Source of the DNA: Ciona savignyi
Lineage: Eukaryota > Chordata > Ascidiacea > Phlebobranchia > Cionidae
Assembly: GCA_000149265.1 (NCBI GenBank)
Contig: CH002622.1
Coordinates: 194,112-258,111, forward strand
Length of the DNA: 64,000 nucleotides
Reading direction: 5' to 3'
Notes under the pieces: model-generated
Told to the model about the DNA's origin: nothing
The model's database searches: none
What the model saw: the letters and a program-made list of their open reading frames with translations, nothing else
Made by a program: the position numbers and the translations under genes
Shown: positions 1 through 12,700 of the stretch, piece after piece
Numbering within the stretch: position 1 is the stretch's first letter
Layout of the letters: every line of letters begins with the position of its first letter

Positions 1-114
1 ACGTTTTTTCTTGCTTTGTAAGTTTATTTCACAGCAGTAAAACTAAATTATTGAATAATTCTAGAATTTAAATAAATTCGGATAACCCCATCCCCATCAG
101 GGAGTGAAACTTAC

Positions 115-202
115 TTGACGTTCGTCGTTTGGAGAAGAAAACTCCGAGAAAAGTTGATCTCCGGGGGGCAGCAAAGAGCTGGTTGTAACACTGGGTGAAC
201 GT
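115..202 (-). other. Possible further exon, doubtful
   Basis: Flanked by a good acceptor (TTTTGCAG) and a good donor (GTAAGT). One frame reads SPSVTTSSLLPPGDQLFSEF and is hydrophilic and stop-free, but its phase does not fit the preceding PLC-beta exon (831-719, ending in phase 0), and it does not look like the PLC-beta coiled coil. It could be an alternative 3' exon, need a missed exon, or be chance. Confidence 0.25.
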
Positions 203-718
203 CTGCAAAACATGGTTCGCGATGTTTTCGATTTAATTTTTATGTAAGTGAGTTATATGGGGGGAAGGAAAGGTTGAAAACTAATATTTCCCGAAACAAT
301 ATACAACAGCAGGGGTAAGTGCGTCATGTAAAACTGAAAAGTTTGAAAAACTAATATTCGTTCGAAATAATATACAATACGACAAAATGGATATATCTAT
401 GGTAGCCAGACCCAAGAATGCAGGCCAAAAGGATACTGGATACTGGAAGACTTTACCACAGCCAAGGAGCTATTATTGATCCAGAATGCAGCAGTTAAGT
501 CTGCCAGTCTACTGTATGAGGCTAACACCAAACAGAATATGATAATATATCCACTTTACAACTAAAAACATGTACGTTTTAAACTATCTTTAAAACAAGT
601 CACAAACAACTAAATAATCAAAGTTAATCTTCCATAGGAATTAGTGTTAAATATACTGGGACATTTGCCACATTTGCATTGATATTAAAATGTAGAATCA
701 ATAATCAACCATCCCCAC

Positions 719-3700
719 CTCCTTATGTTTCTTCTTCAGCTTGTTAAGTGCTTTATCGTTTTCTTTCATAATCTTCTGGTACGCCTTGCTTAGTCTCAGA
801 TCATTTAATGTTTGGGCTTCAAATGGCTCCACTATGGAAATAAATGGGAACTGTGGGACATGGGTTGTGTGGGTTCAATGGTGACAAGTTATTTGGCATC
901 GGCATGAGCAGCCAGCTAAATGACTTGATTGTCGCGTTTTATGGTTAAATGAAATATTGTCGAGATACATCTAATAATGTTGCTGTGATCCGAATTTTTA
1001 ACACAGACTGCGCCTTTACAGGTCGACCGATTAGTCTGGTGGTTAAGTGCGACGGCTTTCAGCTGAAGGGTTGCAGGTTCCAAACTGGTTGCTAGCTAGT
1101 CGGTTGGGTATTTGGGCAAGGCACTTAACGGACATTGCCTGAACCCAGCGGATTAATGGGTTCTACTAAATTGAAGAAACGTGTGAATCATAAACAACAC
1201 ACTACAATAGCTCCGGTAACCCGACGATGGGCGCGAGGTGATCTGACGATTGCCCGTGTGTTAACCCCCTTAGTTCTCCCATTCACGGGGATAAAGATGA
1301 ATATTCTATCCCACTCTTCTACCACTTGGTAATCTTATTCCAAGCTACCGGAGATTAAAGACTCACAGGTCATTTCCGACTTTTCCTGCTTGCTGGGGGC
1401 GGAGGTAGTCTTGGTGACGGAGGTGTTAGTGGAATCACTGGGGTTGGTTCTTGCAGGGGAGTCTGCGGCTCGATTCTCCCGGTCCAATGACTTCTTGGCG
1501 TTGTCCCTGGCCTGTTTGCATGGGGCAGATGAGATTAAACATGTTTAGATCCAGACTGTGTTTTTGTATAATGGTTAGGTTGTAGCGATCTGGCTACGTC
1601 ACGGTCTATAAACCAAAGTAGACTTCGCCTTTTTCTTGTGTTTTAACCACGTTGTGTTTAATCCATTATTTCGTTGTTCTTTTACTGTTGGCACGAATAC
1701 AAGTAACATCTCTATAAGGTGGTAATAATGGTGTAAACTAATTCTGATATTAAATGACAGGAATCACTTGAACCCAAGTATGCATAATTTAGACCAATCT
1801 ATGTTTCTATTGTATTATATGGCACAGAAGGATTAACTAACTAATAATGAATTTGTTATTAATTAAATATTAAATTAAAAAAAATTAACCAAAGTTAGTG
1901 TTTTAGTGATTCAATAATGTTTGGCTGCATGTTGTACCTTACTTAATTATTTAGTTAAATCAGGGTAAAATGATTGAACTACAAAGAGTTACAACCGCAC
2001 TATAGTTACAAAAAAAGAAAACTCTGGAAATATGTAGATGGAAATCCACACATGGAATAAACTGACTCAACATAATAAGTCCAACCAGCACTAACACATA
2101 CACACAAACACACACATACACACGCACATACACACGCGCGCACACACACACGCACAAACACACACACACAAACACGCACAAAGACACACACACGCACAAA
2201 CACACACAAACACACACGCACAAACACACACGCACAAACACACACACACAAACACGCACAAACACGCACAAACACGCACAAACACACACACAGAATAAGA
2301 TAACTTAACTTATTTATCTTAACCAGCACTCACATCCACAATAATCTGATCGGAGAGGTGAACTTGGTAAACTTCATTAGCATCGTTCCCAAGTAGCACG
2401 TTGAGTGCTTTCTCGCGATTCTTCAATTCCTTCTCTGCTCTTTCCTTCTCCTTCATGTAAGTGATCGGGTTCACTAGTGCTTCAGAGAACTCTGGAATGT
2501 ATGGTGGGTGGTTAGTGGGGGAACAGGAACGTCCAAGATATCTAATCGCCATCATACAACTCATCATTTGTTAGAACCCAATAATTCGACAGGTTTGTAT
2601 ACAAATAACGATAAAGTTGATTTAAATGATGAATAAACGGTTGAAAATTGCGGGTTGAAATGTGTTCATTCTAATGGGTAATTATAATATGTTTATGCAT
2701 GTATGGATGTAGAATTCTTAATTTGTGAAAGCGGGTTGTTGGGGGGATGTACGTTGTTGCATATTGTTGCATTGGTTTGTGACAGCAGGTATGGTGAGGG
2801 GGTGTGTGGTTGCGTGGGTATGTGGGGGGTAATTGGGTGGTTGTATGGGGGTGATGTTGGGGTTGTTGAGAAGTGATGTGGGTGGGGGGGTACATGTAAG
2901 GTGATGTTGGGTACATACAGCACATACAACCCACATAAGGTGATGTTGGGTACATACAGCACATACAACCCACATAAGGTGATGTTGGGTACATACAGCA
3001 CATACAACCCACATAAGGTGATGTTGGGTACATACAGCACATATAACCCACCCATGAGCTCAGGAGGAACATAATCTCCAACTTGTAGATGAATGAAGAT
3101 GGAAGGCATCGTTAGTGGTTGGTTTCCCTCGTTCCGCAACGTAATGTACCTGTGGATGGTGTGTTCAATATAGTGCATAGTTGTCCAACTTCACAGTGCA
3201 ATATTTAATTGTAGAGAAAACAGGAAATTACAATGCAAATGCACAATGGCTATACAGAATAATACATTGATATGTTTAAATTGTAAAATTAAATAAAATA
3301 AATCAATAATTGTTTGTTACAGAAACTAAAACTAATTATGCTTCTATCTATTTCCGAGTATTTTCGAAATTGGTTTAAAATGAACTTGAATGAACATTTT
3401 GCTGATTTTGTTAATAAATCATTGCTAATTAATTTAGTTGATCATCATCAACTTTACTGGAATTTATTTCACATTTTTATTACTTTGGCTGGAAAAAAGG
3501 CAAACAAAAGTTTCTTAATGTGAATATTCAACTTCAAATTGACAGAAATTAGATTTTCAATCTATAAAGTGAGGAATTGCATTCGGCGTCGCATGGAACT
3601 ACGAGGCAACAATAAAAGAATGGGAAGGAGGGAAGGAGGGAAACTAAAACTAATTCTAACCCTGCTATTAACACTAATCTTAACCCCAGAACTAACCCTA

Positions 3701-6700
3701 ACTCCAACCCCATGTTTAAAACTAACACTAATGTCATAATATTTATTTTAATGTGCAGTTTCCCTCTTTCCGGCTTTCTCTCCATTTAGTGTTGCCCGAA
3801 CTACGTTGTGTGAAATGACGTCGCATGGAACATACCGATATCCAGGTTTAAGTGCGTCCACTGGAAGGAAACGTTGTCCCAACATGCTCCCGTTGGTCTC
3901 CATGACGGCGATCCTTAGTGTTGCCAGGTTGGGGAGAACGACCTGGGAGGATGGAAGTCATGTATTGTGGGACTTGTATGGGATATTTATGTTTATCCCC
4001 GTTGCTTATTTAACCTTCAAGTATTGAGAACAATTTTCTGAAGGAAAGTCATTGAGTTACACATTTTACAGCTTGGACATAACATTTGGTTAAAAAGAAT
4101 TATTTTTTGGGTTTCTGCACAGTTCCCAAGAGGGTACGATATTCATGGTTATCTCCGTGAAAGGGAAAACCAATCGTCAGATCACCTCGCGCCCACCGTT
4201 GGGTTAACGGAGCTATTGCAGTGTGTTGTATATAAAGATTCATGTATTATGCAGCTTTATGGGATGCACTAGTTAGTGACTACACAAAAATTATTTTAAC
4301 TATTTTCTAAGTAAAATAATATTTATAGCAAAAAAAGATCATGTAAAAATGACAAATAATTTCTTGGACAAAATTTAAAAAATATTCAAGAAAATCTTTA
4401 TAAAATTGATTAAATAACATAAAGACAATAGGTTGCTTTTCGTGAAGATATTTCGGAAAGTTGCTTAAAATTTTCAATGAAAGAATTAAACTGTCTTAAA
4501 ATAAAGGATTTTATTGGATTTATGTTGGTATTGACCATCATACAAATCTATGGCTTGGTTCCGAAATAGATAAAATAAACCAGCAAAGAAGGCAGTTTGG
4601 TAATGGAAAACCGTGGTTTGGAGAAAACCTATGCACAACTTGTTCACAAAACATTTATTGTGATAAAAACAATTTCACGTTGTTTATTAGTCTATAGTGT
4701 TTTCATATTTTTCTGCCAAGCTCTAAATACAACTGCTCTGCTAATATTTGACCTTTTTAATAAATAAACAAATCGATTTCCGTAATATATCGCTACTTAC
4801 CTTCTCGAACACAAACTCATCACCATTGTAGTATGGATTAAGGGAGTTCCCCTCCACTGTCTTTGTTTTGAAACGTTTCCGAATAGTATCAGCGGGAAGT
4901 CCATACATGTCCACCTCCACGTATGTACTTACCTTCGATGAGGAGAGAAACTGACCGGATATTATCTGCGAGATCAACCATTAGGCATCAATATTGTGCT
5001 ATTTTACATCCTATGACCAGTGATGGTATTCAAGAGGTTCACATGGGTTCGGTCGAACCCGTTCTTGGAACGTCGGGATAATCACCGATCCGATTCTTGC
5101 TTTTTTAAAGACATTAGACCTTTTAGGGAATCTGTTGTTAGTGAGTACGATACAAAAGAGAACCTGTTCTTAAAATTTTAAATCGCATCACTGCCAATAA
5201 TGAAACCACACAATATAAATATTGGAGCTGGAAATATATTTCTCCTTAGTTCAAGAGTAAATCAACAGAAGCAAAACTTGAAGATAAAATACCATTGCTT
5301 TAAGGCAGACGCATGAAACATTTAGCGCAATGGGCCCTAGATTGGTGTAATGTACAAATACCTAAATTTAGAAATGTACAAATACCTAACTGATTAGAAA
5401 AAATCCGCTAATCATAGACAGTTCCAAAGGCCTACTATGAGTATTAACAAGAGCAATCAGGTTACTATGTTGCAAACAATATTGCTGATTGTAAAACTAA
5501 CATTTAAGACTTAAAATATTAATTCTGATGTAAAAAGTCATTCAAATACCTTGATTTTAAGAGTAATGGCGACTACACCATCAAGATTTTTAGAGAAAGG
5601 GTCGAATTGTCGGTCCTTGATCCTCATATGGGGAGGTTTGAGTATGTAGCCCGTTGATCCATTGAACTCGAATAACCCCATGTTCAATTGCATTGGTTGG
5701 TCTGAGGGGAAAGTTACCGAATAAATTAGCTGCAAATTGTTATACTAAGTTTTATAGTAACTTTGTTTAACACTTTAGAAACAAGATTCTTTTTGCGTGG
5801 TTTGCCCATATGTGCTTTGTAGTGCTTTAGCGTCAAAACATTCAAAAATTTCATTTAATTTTACCCGAAAATTTTAATGTAAAGGTTATGTTTTGTTTAT
5901 TGCATTTGAAAGATCTATAATACAGCTTTCTAATGAGACCAAACTTACACCGTTTGGCCAAGAAATCTTGAGATTTTTCATTTTAAAAGGGCATATGTTG
6001 AAAAAGCCAAATTTGAAAAGGGTTAAGTCTAAAACAATATAATTTAGGTTCGTATGGTGTTTTTTAATTCAACAACGTTGTGTAAAACACTACAGTGCAC
6101 AGAATAAACATAAGTTTTAAGTCTTAAACAGTATAGCTCAAGATTTCAAATTTCATTTCCACCACGATAAAACAAGATAAACACCTAAGATGACTCAATC
6201 AACATGCACGCAGCTTTCAAACCTCCTACCTTCGGTTTACACCCCAATTTGCCATCTTAGCCCAAACAGAGCAAACCAACTGAGATAAGAAAAGGCTTAA
6301 ATACGGGATTTCTTAATGAATCAGTACGAAAAAAATTGTAGATTTCAAATGTACAATAATGATACTGAAGACGTCTTAACATAAAATTCTTGTGGCAGCC
6401 AAGATGTTAGTTAGTTGGAATATCTAAAAATGTTCATTTGTCATACTGATATATCAGGAAAAAGCCTGGACAAAAGTTCCCATTATTTTGCAAAATTACA
6501 CCCTGTCATGGAGGAACAGCACAATATTTTAAAAGTGTTTAAATCTAAATGATCTACAGTGTTTAATTTTACAGATTTTTGTAGATTTCAAATGTACAAC
6601 AATGATACTGCAGATGCCTTAACACAAAATTCTTGTGGCAGTCAAGTTAGTTAGTTGGGTATCTGAAATTTTCCATTATTTTGCATAATTCCACCCCATT

Positions 6701-9700
6701 CCATCCTACCAAGTATTTGGAAGTTGAGTGCCACGAACTGACACCCGGCATTCCAGAATATCTGAGGCATGTAGTTAGATGAGTCCACTCTGGCTCCCTT
6801 GGGATAGATCCTGCTCATCTGGCGTCGGTTGTATCGGACAAAGTCCATGGGGTAGAAGGTGAGGAGACGAAGGGCAGCCGATTCGGTGAACGACGAGATC
6901 TCGTAACATCGTTTCCGTCGTTCGGAGATGTCAAACGATTTGAACCTGGTGGCGTTGGAAAAAGATCTCGATTCAAAAATGTTAAAAGTCTGATTTATCG
7001 GATTCACTGGTTGAATTTAGTAATGAATGATATACAGAAATGGCCGTCCTAAATTCACTGATTAAACCTGATAAAACTTAATAATGATTGAACTAAATAA
7101 TAAAGAGTTTATACAGAAATGGCTCGTTTTATTTTACTGTGGATACTGAGAAAGTATTACTTTAATAACGGTGAATGCAATTACTCCCATCATTCATACC
7201 ATTTATGTCCTTTGTATATAAATTGCCGAAATGTATATATTATATGAAATTTGTTTCGCAATTAAATGATTGTTTTTTGGCAAAATAATGTACCTTGTTT
7301 AATTTTTAATCAAATATTGGTTTGTATTTTTTGCTCAGACTTTCTTACAAATCCATGTATTACAGTTGATTCGTGAATCTAATTTATTTTAACGTACGTT
7401 CAAATTTTATTTTATTGTGGTCGAAAATTGATTTTGGAATATTTAAAGCAATCTTAATAAATTTCCTGATGCGAAATACATATCAAAATAAGACTATAGA
7501 CATCAGTTGAAACCTGTGGCTGTGGACTATGTTAAACTATTAAACCTGGGAGAAGGTCGATAAAATATAAAAAACGATAAGAATTCGAAGGACATGACTG
7601 ATTGTTTTAAATAGTGCAGATATGGACAATAATACATGAACCACATCATATGAATGAACACTAAGATTCCACCTGACAGGCTGGACGTAGTTGACCAAGG
7701 AAGACATCGCTTCGTACGCTTTCGATTCCTTCATGGCCGTCCCTGCCTCTTTGGCGTTCTCCTCGTAATCGAGGTTGGTGATCCTTCCCTCTTCATCATC
7801 ACTGTCTTCATCTTCATCTGGGGAAATCATCATCATATGGAGTCATTTTTACATTGGATGCTAACGCTATTTCCGACCGGTTAATCCAGCGGTTAAGTGC
7901 ACCGAACCGAGCGGATTAATGGGTTCTATTGAATTGAAGGAACGTGTCTATCAAATACAACACACTGCAATAACTCCGGTAACCCGACGGTGGGCGCGAG
8001 GTAATCTGATTGCCCGTGTGTTAACCCCCTAAGTTTTCCCATTCACGGGGATAAACATTAATATCCTATCCTATTTCACTCTTCTATTTTCACTGTTTCT
8101 CGGCTTGTTCAGCAGTAGTAGTAGGCGGGTTTGGATCAATCAAAAGGTTGTTGGATCGAAACCTACAGCTGGTTGGTTGTGTCTTTGTGACAGGTATTTA
8201 GTAAACATTGCTCAAACCCAGTGGTTTATTGGGTTGAACAAAATTGTAGCTATATGTTAACTTTCATACAACCACTGATGACTGAAATAGCTCTGGTAAC
8301 CCAATCATTGCATCTTCATATGATGTCGTTCTTACAACAGAGGTCAGAATAATGTGACCATGGGTGAGAATCGTGGATACAAATGGACATAATATAGGCT
8401 TGGCCCTAATGATAATTGGAAGTACGACATGCAAATCATTGACGGTTAGAGACCATCTCTCATACACCGTTTGTCTTAAGCCTAGGTAACTCAGTGGTAA
8501 CAGCGTGGGGCAATAATTCAGGGCCCGATTTTTCTGGGAATAATAGATAACCGATCTTTAAGGCAATCCTGGTCTGATGCTACTAAAGAACCCCACTAAT
8601 GTACCAGGAGGGTTATAGCACTATTAACCAGCTCAGGCGTCAGGCCATAGCTACAACAACTTTGGAATAACAGCCATTCTTAGTCGAACATTCATGTTGC
8701 TACCTCCCCAAGTGCGTATGAAATTCAAGGCATAGTGTTAGGAAGTGTAACATGCTCCTATCCAGAGCCACATTACATTACAGTGTATGGGCGGGTCCAC
8801 GGTAGCCACCAGGACCAGTAAATTAGGCCATAAAATGCCCATTACTCGCCCAATGGATCCGGAATATAGCGGTCAAGTCGGCCCATGTCATGTATCTAGG
8901 GCCACTCTTGTTTATTATATTAATGTGAAGCAATGTTGCCACCCAAGTTTATCTTCACAGTATTTGTCAGTTTTGTCTTAAGAAATGGATTACGTATTAA
9001 ACATTTATCACCTAGTTCTAGGAATTGGTGGTTTGCTCAAATCATAAAGTCAAACACAAACAAACCAGTAAGTACATACAGGCTATGCAAACACATAAAT
9101 CACCTCCTTTTGAATTTGATTTCTCAGATTTGCCGTTTTCATCTGACTTTTCTTCCGAATTTTCTTCTCCATTTTCATGGGACAGCGAACTTTTGCTACT
9201 TTTCGATTCTTTGTCACCTTGTAAGCAAAGAATGTTAGAATTAATCAAAACTAAAGGGAGGGAAATATGGAAACTGCTCACTGAAACTTTGGAACTAATT
9301 CAAACCCTGTCCAAAACACTTCTTTTACCAAAAGATTAAACGTTAACTTTAAACAGGGCTGCAAGGTTAATCGTGATACTATTCAGCTGCGAAACTAATA
9401 AATATGCGATTATAAAACCACTGACTGCATTACTTTCTTAATTATCGTGATATGTGACACAGGATTATTAATGCATTTTTGCAAGTATCTTTGCAGCCCT
9501 ACTTTAAACCCAGCCCTTAATCCAATTGTAGTCCCCTAATCATCATTAATGCATGCAGTTATACTCTTTTCCTTCTTTTACTTTACGCCTTAGAATTTGG
9601 AAAGTTTATTAAGACATTCAGTATTACCTCCACCTGTGGAAGCAGCCCTGCTTTAAACCCAGCCCTAAATCTAACAGTACCCAAACCGTCATTTTAATAT

Positions 9701-12700
9701 GCAGTTTACCCCATCCCTTCCTAGTTTTCCCATCAGAATGTGCAAACTTTTGTCGAACATTCAGTATTACCTGCAGCCGTGGAAGCGTTCTCAGACTCGC
9801 TGTTTGTCCCGCTTCCTCTGTCCTTCGATCCCACTGATTCAAGGGAAGAAGTTGATGTTGGTTTGTCATCCTGACTGCTCACTGACCCGTTCCTCTTGGC
9901 ATCTGTGGTGGGAGGAGTCGATTTGGTGGTGGGTGGCATGGCGTCTGTGGCAGGTGGCGTGGTGTTTGTGCTGGGTGGCGTGGCGGCGGCGGCAGGGGCT
10001 GTGGCGGCAGGGGCTGTGGCGGCGGGGGTTGTGGCGTCTGTGGCAGTTGCCGTGGCTTCTGTGGCAGCGGTTGTGGTGTCGGCAGCAGGGGTTGTAGCTT
10101 CTGTGGCAGGTGGCGTGGCTTCTGTGGCAGCGGTTGTGGTGTCGGCAGCAGGGGTTGTAGCTTCTGTGGCAGGTGGCGTGGCTTCTTCCACCAGCGGCTT
10201 GTCAACCGACGGTCGCTGGCTACGACTCGACGACTCGGTTCGAGCACTCGGCCTCGATGACTTGTCGGAGTTGAGGGAGGAAGTTGAAGTTTCCCGGTTG
10301 TGCAAACTACGTCGAGTGGATTTCGATTCAGGGATCGGAGACAACGGGAAGGTTTCCGATGCGTTGGACGGTCGCTTGCCTCGCTCTATGGGGAGGTATC
10401 ATTATATTAATCATTATATTAACATCATAATATTAACACCACAACAGTAGGTTATTAAATTAAACAGTACAAGGGTGATTTAATGGTAACATGGGGTGGT
10501 GTTTTGCTGGTAACATTTAATTTAAGAATTCTTGGAATTTAAGAATTTTTAATTTAACAACCCTACTGTTGCTTGCCTCGCTTTGTGGGAAGGTATCATT
10601 ATATTAATCATTATACTAACACCACAAATGTAGGGTTCTTAAATTAAACAGTATCTTGACAAGTATGATACATGGTAACATGGGGTGGTGTTTTGCTGGT
10701 AACATTTAATTTAAGAACCCTACTGTCGCTTGCCTCGTTCTGTGGAAATGTATCATTATATTAACATCATTATACTAACATCATTATATTACCACTACAA
10801 ATGTAGGGTTCTTAAATTAAACAGTATCTCGACAAGGATGATACATGGTAACATAGGGTGGTGTTTTGCGGGTAACATGTTTTGCTGGTAACTTCTAATT
10901 TAAGAACCCTACTGTGGGAATGCATCATCGTTTTAACACCACAACCCTGGTCACATGTTGTATTGATACATTCTATGCTATAAACAATGTGTGGCAACAA
11001 GTAGATGGAAAAGTACTAACCTCTAAAGCTTTCTTCTGTGGGTGACTTCGGCATACCTAAAACAGGATGATTTGTTGTTAAATAATCATGTTTACCAGAT
11101 TTAAATTTAATGCTGAAATTTGGCATACAATACATGGTTTGCACCCCTTGCACCCATCACTTAACGCCAATACGCATGAAATAATAATTGGAATACAAAA
11201 ATGCATTTGATGATTTTTTACGGGACACCACATTGATAATAAGTTGTTCTAACAAAATTGGAAACATTGTTATAACTGAACAATGTTCAGTGAACATGGG
11301 TAAATTTGCCGAGCAAGGACAAGAATAAAAGTAATTTTCTGGTGTTTTTTTTGACCATTGATGTCAGTAATACAACTCATTGATTCTTTTGTTGCCAAAA
11401 GCAAATATAAGAATAACAAATGTCATTTACCATTATTAAATCACACCATAACAAAACCTGATTTAGGGCAAATCAGCTTGATGATGGTTTTGTAATCAGA
11501 ACAATGTAAAAAACAACAAACCGAATATTGTTGTGTTATTGTATTTTTTTTAATTTATAAAAACTGAAAATTTTAATAAACACCCATATTGTCACATAAA
11601 TTCCCCCAGTTTCAGCAGAACCAAATAACCCCCATTAACCCCCCCCCCTCTCCCCATTAACCACACTCACTATCTGCTGACGGTCTTTGCTTTTTGTTCT
11701 TCACAATAATCTTGTATTTGATTTCCGAAGGAGGAGGCAAGCATGAATCTGACACGATCTGTTTGACATGTTATGATTATCCAGTGGAAAGCCATGCTTT
11801 ATTTATGGATATTGTAAAACAAATTTATATTTCACAATCAACAGAATGGCTAACGCTATGAATATTTTATGATTCGGTTATTAAGATTTTCCTAGGATTT
11901 TACGTTTTTTTCAAGTTTAAAATAAAATAAAGAGAATTATTGTCCCCAGAATTGACTGCATATTAATTCAGCTTTTCTCTGGTGCGCCAGGCTGTACCCA
12001 GTGGCATTATTTCCAATGCTTATAATTCTATAACACCACTGTGGCATCTTATTATACACAACTGGATTGGAGTAATTACCTCCACCCTAGGAAAGTGGTG
12101 GTTGGCTGAAGGGAATGTAAGCCAAGGCATAATTTTTAAAACTAATTTAAATGGTGCCTAAGTAGCTAAAATTATATAATATTATAAGTCCTACTATGTA
12201 AACAAAGGCTGGAAACCTGGGGTAAAAATTAAACTTATGTCATTGTAGTTAATTAAAATAATGTATATTTTCCCTGGTAATGATTAAAGTATCTAAGATC
12301 ATGTGTCACCTCAGTATTAGTAAAAGTTGCATTTTTATAAAGATCAAAACTTACCGGGTATTTGCTTAGTGGGTCAATCAGGAGTTTATCTCCGAAGATA
12401 TCACGGCAATACTGGGCCATCTTAGCCTGCTGCTGTGGACTGAAGGGAATGCAAGTGAGTATGTGGATGTCACGCAACTGGGTTATGGTGGGATAATTTG
12501 GACATATTGGGTAGAAATTGTGTGGTGTCTGAGTAAAAACAAATTGGAAAAATGCTTTTGAATAATTATATAATTATTATCACAAAGTATATAATGATGT
12601 TTATTATAATCTTACAAAAAGTAGGATGGGATAAAATGCCTTTGGGTGAGAATTCAACTCAATGATGACTTTGGTTGTTAAAACATTGGTGGTTGAAAAG

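Noticed and set aside
1135..1332. Recurring ~65-residue frame beginning [13 protein letters not shown] in many SINE copies (also near 15083, 40494, 53274, 58801, 63618)
   Set aside because: It recurs only because the SINE body recurs; frames are broken differently in each copy and tRNA-derived SINEs do not code.
1960..2329. Three overlapping cysteine/valine-rich minus-strand frames
   Set aside because: They are translations of the CA microsatellite; periodic composition, no splice or family support.
2671..3178. Long minus-strand frames with repeated [13 protein letters not shown] units
   Set aside because: Open because the 39-bp minisatellite is a multiple of three; only the part from 3149 to 3052 is coding (PLC-beta).
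3586..3831. Repeat of CGTCGCATGGAAC on both sides of the MITE near PLC-beta exon 22
   Set aside because: Thirteen bases only, and the MITE has its own perfect 8-bp duplication; may be chance.
8470..8740. tRNA-like start GGTAACTCAGTGGTAACAGCG and a possible third SINE
   Set aside because: A-box-like segment only; no B box at proper spacing and no second copy in the window.
9896..10450. 184-residue Val/Ala/Gly-rich plus-strand frame
   Set aside because: Antisense shadow of the Thr/Ala/Pro repeat exon of PLC-beta.
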